Assembly: GCF_010470665.1 (NCBI RefSeq)
Contig: NZ_VOPZ01000001.1
Span: 310,001 to 374,000 of the forward strand
DNA length: 64,000 nt
DNA from: Desulfovibrio sp. JC022
GTDB taxonomy: Bacteria; Desulfobacterota; Desulfovibrionia; Desulfovibrionales; Desulfovibrionaceae
Reading direction: 5' to 3'
Positions 18,492 through 26,839 of the stretch are shown here, piece after piece (position 1 is the stretch's first letter; every line of letters starts with the position of its first letter). The notes under the pieces were generated by a model. The model was given only the letters and a program-made list of their open reading frames with translations, was not told the origin of the DNA and ran no database searches. Made by a program: the position numbers and the translations under genes.

Positions 18492-19178
18492 ATGAGCCGT
18501 TTAGTAAAAGAATTTGCAAAAGGACTCTGGGATGAGCTTCCTCCGTTCAGAGTTCTGCTGGGACTTTGTCCCGTACTGGCTGTTACCTCCTCTGCGGAGA
18601 ACGGCCTAGGCATGGGAATGGCGGTCATCTTTGTATTGACCATGTCCAACCTGATCATTTCCAGCATCAGAAAAATTATCCCTGCGAAAGTTCGTATCGC
18701 CTGCTTCATCGTTGTCACCGCATCACTGGTTGTTACGGTTGAGCTGCTCATGCAGGCCTACGCATATCCGCTTTACCAGAAGCTGGGCATCTTTGTTCCG
18801 CTGATTGTTGTTAACTGCCTGATCCTCGGTCGTGCTGAAGCGTTCGCTTCCAAGAACGGAGTGATCCTCTCCATTGCCGACGCTCTGGGTATGGGAATCG
18901 GTTTTGCCGCCTCCCTGACCTTTCTTGGCGCTCTCCGTGAAATTCTTGGTGCCGGAACTGTTTTCGGTGTTCCGGTCATGTGGGAATCATTTAATCCCGC
19001 AGGTTTCATGGTCATGGCTCCCGGTGCGTTTGTCGGCCTCGGTGTCATCCTTGCCGGTATGAATGCCTTCAACAGGTACCAGAGCCGTAAGAAGGGTGAG
19101 ACCCCGCCGGATGTAATGAATTCCTCCTGTGCCTCTTGTGGTGCCTGCGGCGGAATCGAAAACCTTAAGGATAAATAG
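18492..19178 (+). CDS. rnfE: Electron transport complex subunit RnfE, with a cysteine-rich C-terminal tail
   Basis: A 228-residue membrane protein with about six helices. Family stretches: FRVLLGLCPVLAVTSSAENGLGMG, LIVVNCLILGRAEAFASKNG and FLGALREILGAG. Cysteines in the CPVL and VNCLILGR segments match positions thought to hold an intramembrane iron-sulfur cluster with RnfA. The C-terminus carries an added CASCGACGG stretch that could bind a metal or cluster; I do not recall it in E. coli RnfE. Start: ATG preceded by AAGGAG. RnfA follows after 14 bases. Confidence 0.92.
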   Translation: MSRLVKEFAKGLWDELPPFRVLLGLCPVLAVTSSAENGLGMGMAVIFVLTMSNLIISSIRKIIPAKVRIACFIVVTASLVVTVELLMQAYAYPLYQKLGIFVPLIVVNCLILGRAEAFASKNGVILSIADALGMGIGFAASLTFLGALREILGAGTVFGVPVMWESFNPAGFMVMAPGAFVGLGVILAGMNAFNRYQSRKKGETPPDVMNSSCASCGACGGIENLKDK

Positions 19179-19192
19179 GGGAGAGTGCTAAA

Positions 19193-19768
19193 ATGGAATA
19201 CTTTCTGCTTTTTATCTCCGCCATTTTCATCAACAACATCGTACTGGTTCAGTACCTTGGTGCCTGCCCCTTCATGGGAACATCCAAGTCTACCGATGTT
19301 GCCATGGGCATGGGCGGAGCGGTTATATTTGTTACCTTGATGGCAACCGCCATTACCTGGCCCCTGCACCAGTACATACTCATCCCTTGTGGAATCGAGT
19401 ACCTCCAGACCATCGTTTTTATTTTGGTCATTGCGTCACTGGTACAGTTTGTTGAGATGTTCCTCAAAAAGGTCATCCCGCCTCTGTATAAATCTCTGGG
19501 ACTCTTTCTTCCGCTGATCACCACCAACTGCGCGGTGCTCGGTGTGGCGATCATGGTTCAGCGTAACGAATATTCTTTCTTCAAGTCCATGATGTATGGG
19601 CTGGCTTCCGGTATCGGATTCCTCATTGCGCTGGTTATCATCTCGTCCATTCGTGAACGTCTGGACATTGCTCCGGTTCCCCATGTTTTCAGGGGCGTAC
19701 CCATCGCGCTGATCATGGCAGGGATCATGTCTCTGGCCTTTTTCGCCTTTCAGGGCATGGCTGCTTAA
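19193..19768 (+). CDS. rnfA: Electron transport complex subunit RnfA
   Basis: A 191-residue membrane protein of six helices, close to the usual RnfA length. Recognised stretches: FISAIFINNIVLVQYLGACPFMG, ITTNCAVLGVAIM and MYGLASGIGFLIALVI. The cysteines in GACPFMG and TTNCAVLG are those thought to help hold an iron-sulfur cluster at the RnfA/RnfE interface. It sits between rnfE and rnfB in the common rnf order for this group. No anomalies seen. Confidence 0.95.
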   Translation: MEYFLLFISAIFINNIVLVQYLGACPFMGTSKSTDVAMGMGGAVIFVTLMATAITWPLHQYILIPCGIEYLQTIVFILVIASLVQFVEMFLKKVIPPLYKSLGLFLPLITTNCAVLGVAIMVQRNEYSFFKSMMYGLASGIGFLIALVIISSIRERLDIAPVPHVFRGVPIALIMAGIMSLAFFAFQGMAA

Positions 19769-19795
19769 CAGGTTAAGCAAGGAGAATATTTAGTT

Positions 19796-21910
19796 ATGGT
19801 TACTTCTTCTATATTGGTCCTATTCCTGCTCGGTCTAACCGCCGCAGCCGTACTGGCTGCCGCATCCAAGGTGTTGCATGTGGAGGAGGACCCCCGCATT
19901 GCTGAAGTCGAAGGATGTTTCCCCGGCGCAAACTGCGGTGGCTGCGGATACCCCGGTTGTTCCGCTGCTGCCGGTGCTATTGTAAAGGGTGAAGCCGGTC
20001 CTGAGATCTGCGTAGCCGGCGGTCCTGAAATTGCCGAGAATATCGCATCCATAATGGGGCTTGAAGCTTCTTTCAAGGAACCCAAGGTTGCCAACAATAT
20101 CTGCACCGGCGGTTCCCGCGCAAATTTGCTCTTCGAGTACGAAGGCGTTGAAGATTGCCGCGCTGAAGCTTTGCTTTACGGCGGTGAAAAATCATGCGGC
20201 CTCGGCTGTCTCGGGCTTGCTTCCTGCGTAAAGGTCTGCGGCTTTGATGCCATCCGCCTTAACGAAGAGGGCGTCCCTATTGTCGATATGAACGCTTGCG
20301 TTTCCTGCGGCAAATGCGCTGAAGTCTGCCCCACCGGAGCCATCCGCGTGAGCGGTATGACCATGGATCTGCTCCATCTGAATAAAATCGACGATTGTCT
20401 GGCTCCGTGCATGCAGAAATGCCCGGCTCAGATCGATGTTCGTACCTATATCAACCAGATGAAAAACGGTGATATGCGCGGCGCACTGCTGACCATGAAG
20501 GAACGCAACCCGCTTCCGCTTGCTGTTGGTCGTCTCTGCCCCGCACCCTGTGAAACAATCTGCCGTCGTAACATTGCTGACGATGGTGTGGCTATCCACA
20601 CCCTGCATCGTTTCGTGGCTGACTGGGAAATGAATTCCGGTAACCGCGTAAACCTGAACTGCAACCCGCCCACCGGCCACAAAGTGGCTATCATCGGTGC
20701 CGGTCCCGCAGGTCTTTCCGCAGCATACTTTCTGCGTCGCATCGGTCACGAACCTGTGATCTTTGAAAAGCGCGAACAGACCGGTGGTATGATGAAGGGA
20801 ATTATCCCCGAGTACCGTTTGCCTGCAAAGGTTGTTGACTGGGAAGTCCAGACCATCCTTGATCTCGGCGTTGAAGTTAAAAACGGCGTTGAATTCGGTA
20901 AGGATATTACCTTTGAGACTCTTGAGCGTGACGGCTTTGAAGCCGTGTTTATCGCGACCGGGGCGTGGAAAGTTCCCACCCTCGAACTTGAGAATGCTCA
21001 GGCTGAAGGGGTTATGGACGCAGTTACTTTCCTTGAGGAAGTGGGTAAGTCCATCACCGATCTCAAAGGCAAGAAAATTGTGGTTATCGGCGACACCAAC
21101 ACCGCCATGGACGTTGTGCGCAGTGCAGCACGTCTCCATTGTGATGTAACCGCTCTGGTGGGCTGCATCCAGCGCAAGATGTCTGCTAACAAAAACGAAG
21201 TTAAACGCGCTGCCGAACTGGGCAGTGAACTCCTTTACCTGACCAAGCCTTCCCGTTTTATTGCTGAGAACGGTAAGGTCAGCGGAGTTGAATATATTGA
21301 AGTTCAGTACAAAGACCCCAAAAAGGCCCTTGGCGACCCCCTGCCTGTTGAAGGCACTGAAGCTGTTATTGATGCCGATCTGGTCATCGTCGCTACCGAC
21401 CGTGTGCCCGACATGACTCCGTTCAAGGATGCTGAAGGCGAAATTCCCTTTAAGCTTAACAAAAAGACCGGCGGTATTGATTGCGACAAGACCTCCATGC
21501 AGACCAGCATGCCCAACGTATTTGTTGGCGGCGAACTGCATACCGGTCGTTCCATCATTATTCAGGCCGTTGCTGACGGACGTATGGCTGCCCGCGGAAT
21601 TCACCATTTTATCACTGAAGGTGAAATTCCTCTGCCTAAAAATCCCCAGCTGCGTGTTATTCCCGAATCCATTCTCAAGAATATGGACGTGACCTACACC
21701 ATCCCGAGAATCAATGTTCCCGAGATCACCGTTGAAGAACGTAAGTCCACATTCAAGGAAGAAGTCAAAGGTTCTATTGTCTATGAAGCAGCCCGCAAGG
21801 AAGGCAGTCGTTGCCTGCGTTGCGGCCTGACCTGCTACGATGCCGAAGCCGGTGCGGAATACGCACAGGATTCCGACGTGCAGAAGTTCAGCGAGCAGGG
21901 CAAGGAGTAG
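19796..21910 (+). CDS. rnfB: RnfB fused to a GltD/NfnB-like flavoprotein oxidoreductase module
   Basis: A 704-residue fusion. One membrane helix (about 1-25) is followed by the RnfB cluster C41-x5-C-x2-C-x4-C (CFPGANCGGCGYPGC). Ferredoxin-like segments come next (CGLGCLGLASCVKVC and CVSCGKCAEVCP, about 133-185). From about residue 195 it changes to a glutamate-synthase small-subunit type module: CLAPCMQKCP and LCPAPCETICRR clusters, an FAD Rossmann site (VAIIGAGPAGLSAAYFLRR) and a second Rossmann site reading VIGDTNTAMD. The C-terminal end has CLRCGLTC. Ordinary RnfB has about 200-300 residues. The fusion could let RnfB itself oxidise or reduce NAD(P)H. The second nucleotide site lacks the usual GGGN pattern, so its cofactor is uncertain. 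Confidence 0.9.
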   Translation: MVTSSILVLFLLGLTAAAVLAAASKVLHVEEDPRIAEVEGCFPGANCGGCGYPGCSAAAGAIVKGEAGPEICVAGGPEIAENIASIMGLEASFKEPKVANNICTGGSRANLLFEYEGVEDCRAEALLYGGEKSCGLGCLGLASCVKVCGFDAIRLNEEGVPIVDMNACVSCGKCAEVCPTGAIRVSGMTMDLLHLNKIDDCLAPCMQKCPAQIDVRTYINQMKNGDMRGALLTMKERNPLPLAVGRLCPAPCETICRRNIADDGVAIHTLHRFVADWEMNSGNRVNLNCNPPTGHKVAIIGAGPAGLSAAYFLRRIGHEPVIFEKREQTGGMMKGIIPEYRLPAKVVDWEVQTILDLGVEVKNGVEFGKDITFETLERDGFEAVFIATGAWKVPTLELENAQAEGVMDAVTFLEEVGKSITDLKGKKIVVIGDTNTAMDVVRSAARLHCDVTALVGCIQRKMSANKNEVKRAAELGSELLYLTKPSRFIAENGKVSGVEYIEVQYKDPKKALGDPLPVEGTEAVIDADLVIVATDRVPDMTPFKDAEGEIPFKLNKKTGGIDCDKTSMQTSMPNVFVGGELHTGRSIIIQAVADGRMAARGIHHFITEGEIPLPKNPQLRVIPESILKNMDVTYTIPRINVPEITVEERKSTFKEEVKGSIVYEAARKEGSRCLRCGLTCYDAEAGAEYAQDSDVQKFSEQGKE

Positions 21911-21921
21911 GGAGTCAGCTC

Positions 21922-22959
21922 ATGGAAAATGCGGTTAACCGTTCCTTCGCTAAATCATTCGGTTCAAAGGCGGCCTCCATTGCCCATCCGCTGGCTGCGG
22001 CAATGAAATTGGCGGATACCCTGCGAATCGGTGACAGAAGGCACAAGCAGAGTGAGACCCGGTTCCTCATGGGAACACAGGTTACTCTCGTAGCTTTGCA
22101 TCTATCCAAAGATGCGGCCCAGCAGGCCGTGTCTCTGGCCTTTAGCGAGATAGAACGGCTTTCCGCAATTTTTGATCGTCATCATTCCGGCACTCCGGTT
22201 TTCCAGCTCAATAAAACCGGAAAGTTGTGCGATGTGCCACCAGAACTGCGTGAAGTAATGGAAAAGGCCCAAGAGTTTTATCACCGTTCCAACGGAACAT
22301 TTGATTCTACTGTTCTGCCTGTTCTGGAAATGCTTCGTGATAACAGTGATTCTGAGGGCAGGTTGCTGCTGAGTCAAAGTGATCTTGATGATGCAATGGC
22401 TCTGGTCGGATCTGGTTCCGTAAATGTTTCTGACAATGGAATCAGCTTCAGCAAAAACTCCATGGCCGTTACTCTTGACGGGATCGGGCGCGGCTACATT
22501 GTAGATCGGGCCTCGGATATTCTGGCGGCAAACGGTGTGGACAACCACATGATTATCGCAGGCGGTGATATCCGTGCTCGAGGTGAACGTGCTATGGGAC
22601 AGCCGTGGATCGTCGCCATTGAGAAGCCTTCCGGTAAAGGAGGATACTCGGCGGTGATTCAGCTTAGGGATTCAGCTGTGGCAACTTCCGGCGGCTGTGA
22701 ATTCTACTTTGATGCCGATCATTCTCATGATCACGTTCTTAAACTTGAAACAGCGGTTTCATCACGTCAGGGCACCAGCCTTTCGGTTGTTGCTCCCACG
22801 GTGATGGAGGCGGATGCGCTTTCTACTTCGGCATTTGCCATGAACCAGAAAGGTGCGCTTCGTTTCATTAATGCGCAGAATAAAAGTGAATGTCTGATCT
22901 CCGGTTCATCCGGTGCTAAGATTGGTTCCCGCAATTGGGGAACTCTGGTCGGGATTTAA
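21922..22959 (+). CDS. apbE: FAD:protein FMN transferase (ApbE family)
   Basis: A 345-residue flavin transferase that attaches FMN to a threonine of RnfG-type proteins. Family motifs: MGTQVTL near the start, LDGIGRGYIVDRA in place of the usual GGIAKGYAVD, MIIAGGDIRARG, ATSGGCEFYF and MEADALSTSAFAM. The start at 21922 follows GGAG at seven bases; a longer overlapping frame from 21811 is not credible. There is no clear lipobox, so export of this form is uncertain, although RnfG's flavin site is periplasmic. Its place at the operon end supports a role in Rnf maturation. Confidence 0.9.
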   Translation: MENAVNRSFAKSFGSKAASIAHPLAAAMKLADTLRIGDRRHKQSETRFLMGTQVTLVALHLSKDAAQQAVSLAFSEIERLSAIFDRHHSGTPVFQLNKTGKLCDVPPELREVMEKAQEFYHRSNGTFDSTVLPVLEMLRDNSDSEGRLLLSQSDLDDAMALVGSGSVNVSDNGISFSKNSMAVTLDGIGRGYIVDRASDILAANGVDNHMIIAGGDIRARGERAMGQPWIVAIEKPSGKGGYSAVIQLRDSAVATSGGCEFYFDADHSHDHVLKLETAVSSRQGTSLSVVAPTVMEADALSTSAFAMNQKGALRFINAQNKSECLISGSSGAKIGSRNWGTLVGI

Positions 22960-23125
22960 AATAATATAAAGTCGATTCCGGATGCAGGGAGCTTAAAACC
23001 TCCTAAATGAATGGTTTCCTGCACACTGTAAGGGACGGTAACTCTCACACCGTTCAGGGCAACAACTCAGTAATTCGGAATACGACAGCCTCATACATGG
23101 GATCACCTTGTCCCCATGAAAGCCG

Positions 23126-23157
23126 AACGGGCTGGAAGCTCACTCTTCCAGCCCGTT
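23126..23157 (-). terminator. Hairpin terminator between apbE and the methyltransferase gene
   Basis: AACGGGCTGGAAG pairs perfectly with CTTCCAGCCCGTT around a 6-base loop. It lies next to the stop codon of the minus-strand gene and about 170 bases past apbE. It probably ends transcription from both sides, though T-runs are weak. The sequence between apbE and this hairpin contains a smaller stem (ACGGT/ACCGT near 23036-23053) and no gene. Confidence 0.7.
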
Positions 23158-23159
23158 AC

Positions 23160-23606
23160 TTACAGCCAACGTCTTACTTTCGAACAATACTCCTCATACT
23201 CCTCTCCGAAGATAGCAATCATACGGCCTTCCTCAAAGGGAATGTAGACCGTTGCCACAATCATTATGAATAGTAACAAGAATCCGATTCCGACATAGGT
23301 TGCGCCCACAAGGGTGGTGCCCAGCAAGGCTGCGACCATGCCTACATACATGGGATTACGGCTGATCCTGAACGGACCGCTGACAACCAGTTTATTGGGG
23401 TCTTTGAAAGTACTGATGTTTGCCCGCAATCTGTTGAATAGGATAGAACCTGAATAACAGAAAGCCATTCCCGCTACGATCAGGAACCAGCCGGCCCAAG
23501 TGAGATACTCCGGTCTGCTGATGGGAGTAAGATCAGCAATAGAGGCCATAGTGATCATAATGATGCTGAAGAAGAACAGCATGGGGGGTAATGGATAAAA
23601 CTTCAT
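23160..23606 (-). CDS. Isoprenylcysteine carboxyl methyltransferase-like membrane protein
   Basis: A 148-residue membrane protein with about four helices. The C-terminal half has the ICMT/PEMT-like signature: VVSGPFRISRNPMYVGM and FEEGRMIAIFGEEYEEYCSKVRRW. In characterised relatives this region binds S-adenosylmethionine; substrates of bacterial members are mostly unknown. I placed the start at 23606, directly after AGGAGGCAAAA; a longer frame starts at 23636. It is divergent from a marR gene with a repeat-containing control region between, so it is probably that regulator's target. Confidence 0.78.
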   Translation of the reverse strand: MKFYPLPPMLFFFSIIMITMASIADLTPISRPEYLTWAGWFLIVAGMAFCYSGSILFNRLRANISTFKDPNKLVVSGPFRISRNPMYVGMVAALLGTTLVGATYVGIGFLLLFIMIVATVYIPFEEGRMIAIFGEEYEEYCSKVRRWL

Positions 23607-23658
23607 TTTTGCCTCCTGTGGCATGTGTTTATCCAATAAATAAGTTCGGCTTTTATTT

Positions 23659-23697
23659 TTGTCAACCTTGTTGTCAAAACGACATTGATGTTGTCAT
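23659..23697. promoter_or_regulatory. Candidate MarR operator: three TTGTCA repeats and an inverted repeat
   Basis: TTGTCA occurs at 23659, 23671 and 23691. The middle copy is part of an inverted repeat TGTC-N5-GACA (23672-23684). The region lies between divergent methyltransferase and marR genes, only about 30 bases before the marR start, where an autoregulator would be expected to bind. Visual call; no known MarR box was compared. Confidence 0.45.
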
Positions 23698-23726
23698 AAA
23701 AAAAATTCTGTGCTAATGGTCTGGTT

Positions 23727-24176
23727 ATGAAAAATGCAGACGGAGAAATGCTTCATGAGTTCTTCAAGTCTTTGTACGGGGCTTGGAAAGCGGTAGAGGG
23801 CGTGGAGGAATCCATCCACATGGAAAGCGGGCTGAGTAAGGCCCAGAAGATTAATCTTGCGCATCTTATTACATCAGGACCGATGACGGTCTCTGACTTA
23901 GCCTTTGCGCGCGGAGTTTCCCGGCAGTCAGTGCAGGTGGGGGCTACTGTCATGGTTGATCAGGGATATGTGCGGATGATTGATAACCCCCGGCACAAAA
24001 AGGCTAAGTTACTTGAAGTGACCGATTATGGCCGGGAATTGTATGAGTTGTCGGAAAAAGCTGAGAACGAAATCATCAAAAAAGCCTTTCCGGATTTTAT
24101 TGCAGATGATGTGCTCACAGCAACGAGGTTACTGACCGATGTGCGGGAAACACTGGAAAAGTGGAATAAGGAGTAG
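23727..24176 (+). CDS. MarR-family transcriptional regulator
   Basis: A 149-residue winged-helix regulator. The DNA-binding part runs from about residue 40 to 105: LAHLITSGPMTVSDLAFARGVSRQSVQVGATVMVDQGYVRMIDNPRHKKAKLLEVTDYG, with the typical recognition helix and the wing bearing DNPRHKKAK. Dimerisation helices lie at both ends. It is divergent from the ICMT-like gene and probably controls it and itself. The inducer is unknown. Confidence 0.85.
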   Translation: MKNADGEMLHEFFKSLYGAWKAVEGVEESIHMESGLSKAQKINLAHLITSGPMTVSDLAFARGVSRQSVQVGATVMVDQGYVRMIDNPRHKKAKLLEVTDYGRELYELSEKAENEIIKKAFPDFIADDVLTATRLLTDVRETLEKWNKE

Positions 24177-24181
24177 GGACT

Positions 24182-24203
24182 GAAGCTGTTGTCGGCTTCT
24201 TTT
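24182..24203 (+). terminator. Short hairpin terminator after marR
   Basis: GAAGC and GCTTC form a short stem with an 8-base loop followed by TTTT, five bases after the marR stop codon. A second inverted repeat, GGCTGAAA / TTTCAGCC at 24242-24260, overlaps the stop codon of the opposing gene and may act on the minus strand. Confidence 0.5.
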
Positions 24204-24254
24204 AAATTTGAGAGATCAAGAAAAAAGTTCTGGTTTCTTATGGCTGAAACAATT

Positions 24255-25607
24255 TCAGCCTTCACTGACCCTGTTACGTCCATTTTCTTTTGATTTGTAA
24301 AGGGCTGCGTCGCAACGGACAAATATACTTATGAAATCATCGTCGTCCTTTATTTCAGTCACCCCGAAACTGGCGGTGCTGCCGCCTATTGTGTTGAATT
24401 GCGAATTTTCAATGTGGCTGCGTAGTTTTTCAGCAATTATGACACCTTCAGATACGGTTGTTTCCGGGCAGACAATAATAAATTCTTCACCTCCCCAACG
24501 TCCGATACGGTCCATGCTGCGGGTGCTGGATAAAAGAATCCCAGCAAAGCGGACAAGGACTTTATCTCCCACTGCATGCCCGTATGTATCATTGATTTCC
24601 TTGAAATTATCGATGTCTATCAAAATAAGCGAGAGCGGTCTTTTATAGCGTTTGAAACGGTCAAATTCGCGTTGCAGGACTTCATCCATTTTCCTACGGT
24701 TGTACAGCCCGGTCAGCATGTCGGTCTGCGACATTTTTTGGAGTTCCATTGTTCTTGCGGCTACCTGCCGCTTCAAGAAATATATATAAATGAAAACGAA
24801 TCCGCCAACCATAATTACAAGGCCGGAGACTGCTGTAGGCATAAGCCATTCAGGGGTTATTGTCGTTGTCTGAATCCATTTCTGGGTAATGCGGTCAAAT
24901 TCCTGCGGGGGGATTTTTGCCATTCCATGTTCAATAAATTCTAGAAGTTCTGTCTGACCTTTTGGAACTCCGACACTCAGTTTCTTTGTGTACAGGGTGT
25001 CTGCAACATAAAATTTGTCATATGCGTCCAGCCTATGCAGATGATACATGGCAGCAGGGTAATCCGTTGCAAAGGCCAGATGCTTTCCGCGAACAGCAGC
25101 TTCAATCCCTTCCCGGCTGTTAGGGTAGGGAACCAGAATTAATCCGGGATATAGTCGATTGAGAAAAGATTCAACGTAGCCTCCTTTTGTGACAGCTATG
25201 GAGATATTCCCCATATCTGACAGGCCCTTGATGTTCAGCTTGGTGGAAATAAAGAGTCTTGTGTTTAAAGGAAGACTCAGCGGGTGGGTGAAATCAAGAT
25301 ATTTGCTGCGTTGTGCTGATTCGAAGAGTCCTGCATGGGCCATGACCTTACGTTCTTGAATCAGTTTCAAAGTGTCTGCCCAGTCTGCGAGTATGAATTC
25401 AATTTTTACATTGTTCTGTCTTTCGAATTCACGCCAAAGGTCGACCAGTAAACCTCTGGGCTCACCGTTTTCCCCTGCAAAAGAGTACGGAGGCCATGAA
25501 TTTGAGTTGGTGATAACCAGAGTTTCGGGAATGTCCTTTGCCTGAGCAGTTGGTATCGGCAGTACCGAAAGAAGAAATACAGCCAGAATATATATACTTG
25601 AACGCAT
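24255..25607 (-). CDS. Diguanylate cyclase with N-terminal periplasmic solute-binding (SBP_bac_3) domain
   Basis: A 450-residue membrane protein. A signal sequence (MRSSIYILAVFLLSVLPIP) leads into a type-3 solute-binding domain of about 230 residues (VITNSNSWPPYSFAGENGEPRG, DFTHPLSLPLNTRLFIS, IAVTKGGYVESFL). A membrane helix (TAVSGLVIMVGGFVFIYIYF) is followed by a GGDEF domain. The catalytic motif is GGEEF, with RSMD five residues upstream as a likely I-site. It should convert binding of a periplasmic amino acid-like ligand into cyclic di-GMP. Start at 25607, preceded by TGGAGAA; an earlier in-frame start at 25655 is unlikely. It is divergent from a second binding-protein/GGDEF unit. Confidence 0.88.
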   Translation of the reverse strand: MRSSIYILAVFLLSVLPIPTAQAKDIPETLVITNSNSWPPYSFAGENGEPRGLLVDLWREFERQNNVKIEFILADWADTLKLIQERKVMAHAGLFESAQRSKYLDFTHPLSLPLNTRLFISTKLNIKGLSDMGNISIAVTKGGYVESFLNRLYPGLILVPYPNSREGIEAAVRGKHLAFATDYPAAMYHLHRLDAYDKFYVADTLYTKKLSVGVPKGQTELLEFIEHGMAKIPPQEFDRITQKWIQTTTITPEWLMPTAVSGLVIMVGGFVFIYIYFLKRQVAARTMELQKMSQTDMLTGLYNRRKMDEVLQREFDRFKRYKRPLSLILIDIDNFKEINDTYGHAVGDKVLVRFAGILLSSTRSMDRIGRWGGEEFIIVCPETTVSEGVIIAEKLRSHIENSQFNTIGGSTASFGVTEIKDDDDFISIFVRCDAALYKSKENGRNRVSEG

Positions 25608-25828
25608 TGATTCTCCAGAAGATATTGAAAATAGTGTTTTTATTAATGTAAACATTATTCTATGACAAGAGTATCAGGTGCAGAGAAAAAATCATAATAA
25701 GCTGCAATAATGTTTTCTTGATTTTTGCGGCTAAAGACGTATTGTTTAATAAAGTCAAACTGTTTTGAAAATACAGATGATCGGTATGTTGCCGTGTGAA
25801 ACTAATTTTGTCTATCAGCGGGTGTTTG

Positions 25829-26839
25829 ATGAGATATGTTTTTGTACTATTGATACTTCTCTCAACTTTCATATTATCGCCTTTTAACTCCTATGCGGAT
25901 GAATTCAAGCCGGTGCTTGTTTATCAGGGCAAAGTTGAAGACAATTCATTCAGTGTCTCAATCCATAAAGGAGTTGAGAGGTTCAAGGTCAAGACCGGTG
26001 AGGAGTGCACGGAAATTGAAATAGGTATGACCCTCAAAGAGTACGTGGATACGATTACAAAGTTCGCTGATGAGGGGTACTCTCCGATTTTCCTTATGTA
26101 CGGAAACCATTTTCCGGACATGGTTCCTTTTGTGCGTAAGTATCCTGCAACCCGCTTTATTGTCCTTGATACTGTCCGTGACGAGCCTAATGTTTATTCC
26201 TTTGTTCTGGCTGATCATGAAGGTTCTTTTCTTGCCGGGGCCCTGGCGGCAATGGTTTCCAAAAGCGGCAAAATAGGCTTTGTCTCGGTGGTGGATACTG
26301 ACTTCCAGCGCGGTTTTTTATGCGGCTACACTCAGGGCGCAAAATATATTAAGCAGGATATTGAAGTTCTCAAAGGTTTTACCGGTAATTATGAGGGGGC
26401 ATGGTTTGATGGAAACGCCACTTCCCGGTTGGCTAATGAGATGATGGATGAGGGTGCGGATGTGATTTACCAAGCTGCCGGGGGAGCCGGGCCCGCCGTA
26501 CTGGAAGCCTGTGCTGCGCGGGGAAAGCTCGGCATAGGTGTGGATATCAACCAGAACGGTCTTTATCCGGGCAGTGTGCTCACCTCCATGGTCAAGCATA
26601 CGGATAAGGCTATTTTCGCCGCTCTGATGCTTGCTAAACGAGGGATCTGGCGGGATAACTATAAACGCCTTGGTTTGGCACAGGAAGCCGTCGGTTTAGC
26701 GTTCGATAAACATAACGAAATTCTGGTCACCCCTGAAATGCGCAGCAGAATAGAAAATTTACGAAAGAAGATAGTCCTCGGGGAAATTGTAGTGGACGAG
26801 TACACTGAAAATCCGACCTGTCCGAGTTATGATAAGTAA
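25829..26839 (+). CDS. BMP-family periplasmic binding protein
   Basis: A 336-residue protein with a signal peptide (MRYVFVLLILLSTFILSPFNSYA). The mature part has the BMP/Med fold found in nucleoside- or purine-binding proteins: DNSFSVSIHKGVERF, VLADHEGSFLAGALAAMVSKSGKIGFV, RGFLCGYTQGAKY, GADVIYQAAGGAGPAVLEACAARG and GVDINQNGLYPGSVLTSMVKH. The start at 25829 fits the signal peptide but has only a weak ribosome site; GTG 25796 is an alternative. No ABC permease or ATPase is nearby. Its end overlaps by 11 bases a membrane diguanylate cyclase gene, suggesting that it serves signalling rather than uptake. Confidence 0.85.
   Translation: MRYVFVLLILLSTFILSPFNSYADEFKPVLVYQGKVEDNSFSVSIHKGVERFKVKTGEECTEIEIGMTLKEYVDTITKFADEGYSPIFLMYGNHFPDMVPFVRKYPATRFIVLDTVRDEPNVYSFVLADHEGSFLAGALAAMVSKSGKIGFVSVVDTDFQRGFLCGYTQGAKYIKQDIEVLKGFTGNYEGAWFDGNATSRLANEMMDEGADVIYQAAGGAGPAVLEACAARGKLGIGVDINQNGLYPGSVLTSMVKHTDKAIFAALMLAKRGIWRDNYKRLGLAQEAVGLAFDKHNEILVTPEMRSRIENLRKKIVLGEIVVDEYTENPTCPSYDK

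Noticed and set aside
20192-21607. 471-codon minus-strand reading frame inside rnfB
   Set aside because: It is fully antisense to a clear fusion protein, has no ribosome site or recognisable domain, and reads as Asn/Gly/His-rich shadow sequence caused by codon bias of the real gene.
22960-23125. Cyclic di-GMP (GEMM) riboswitch after apbE, suggested by a CAGGGCAA string
   Set aside because: The second conserved block and the tetraloop arrangement are missing, and the downstream plus-strand context has no gene to control.
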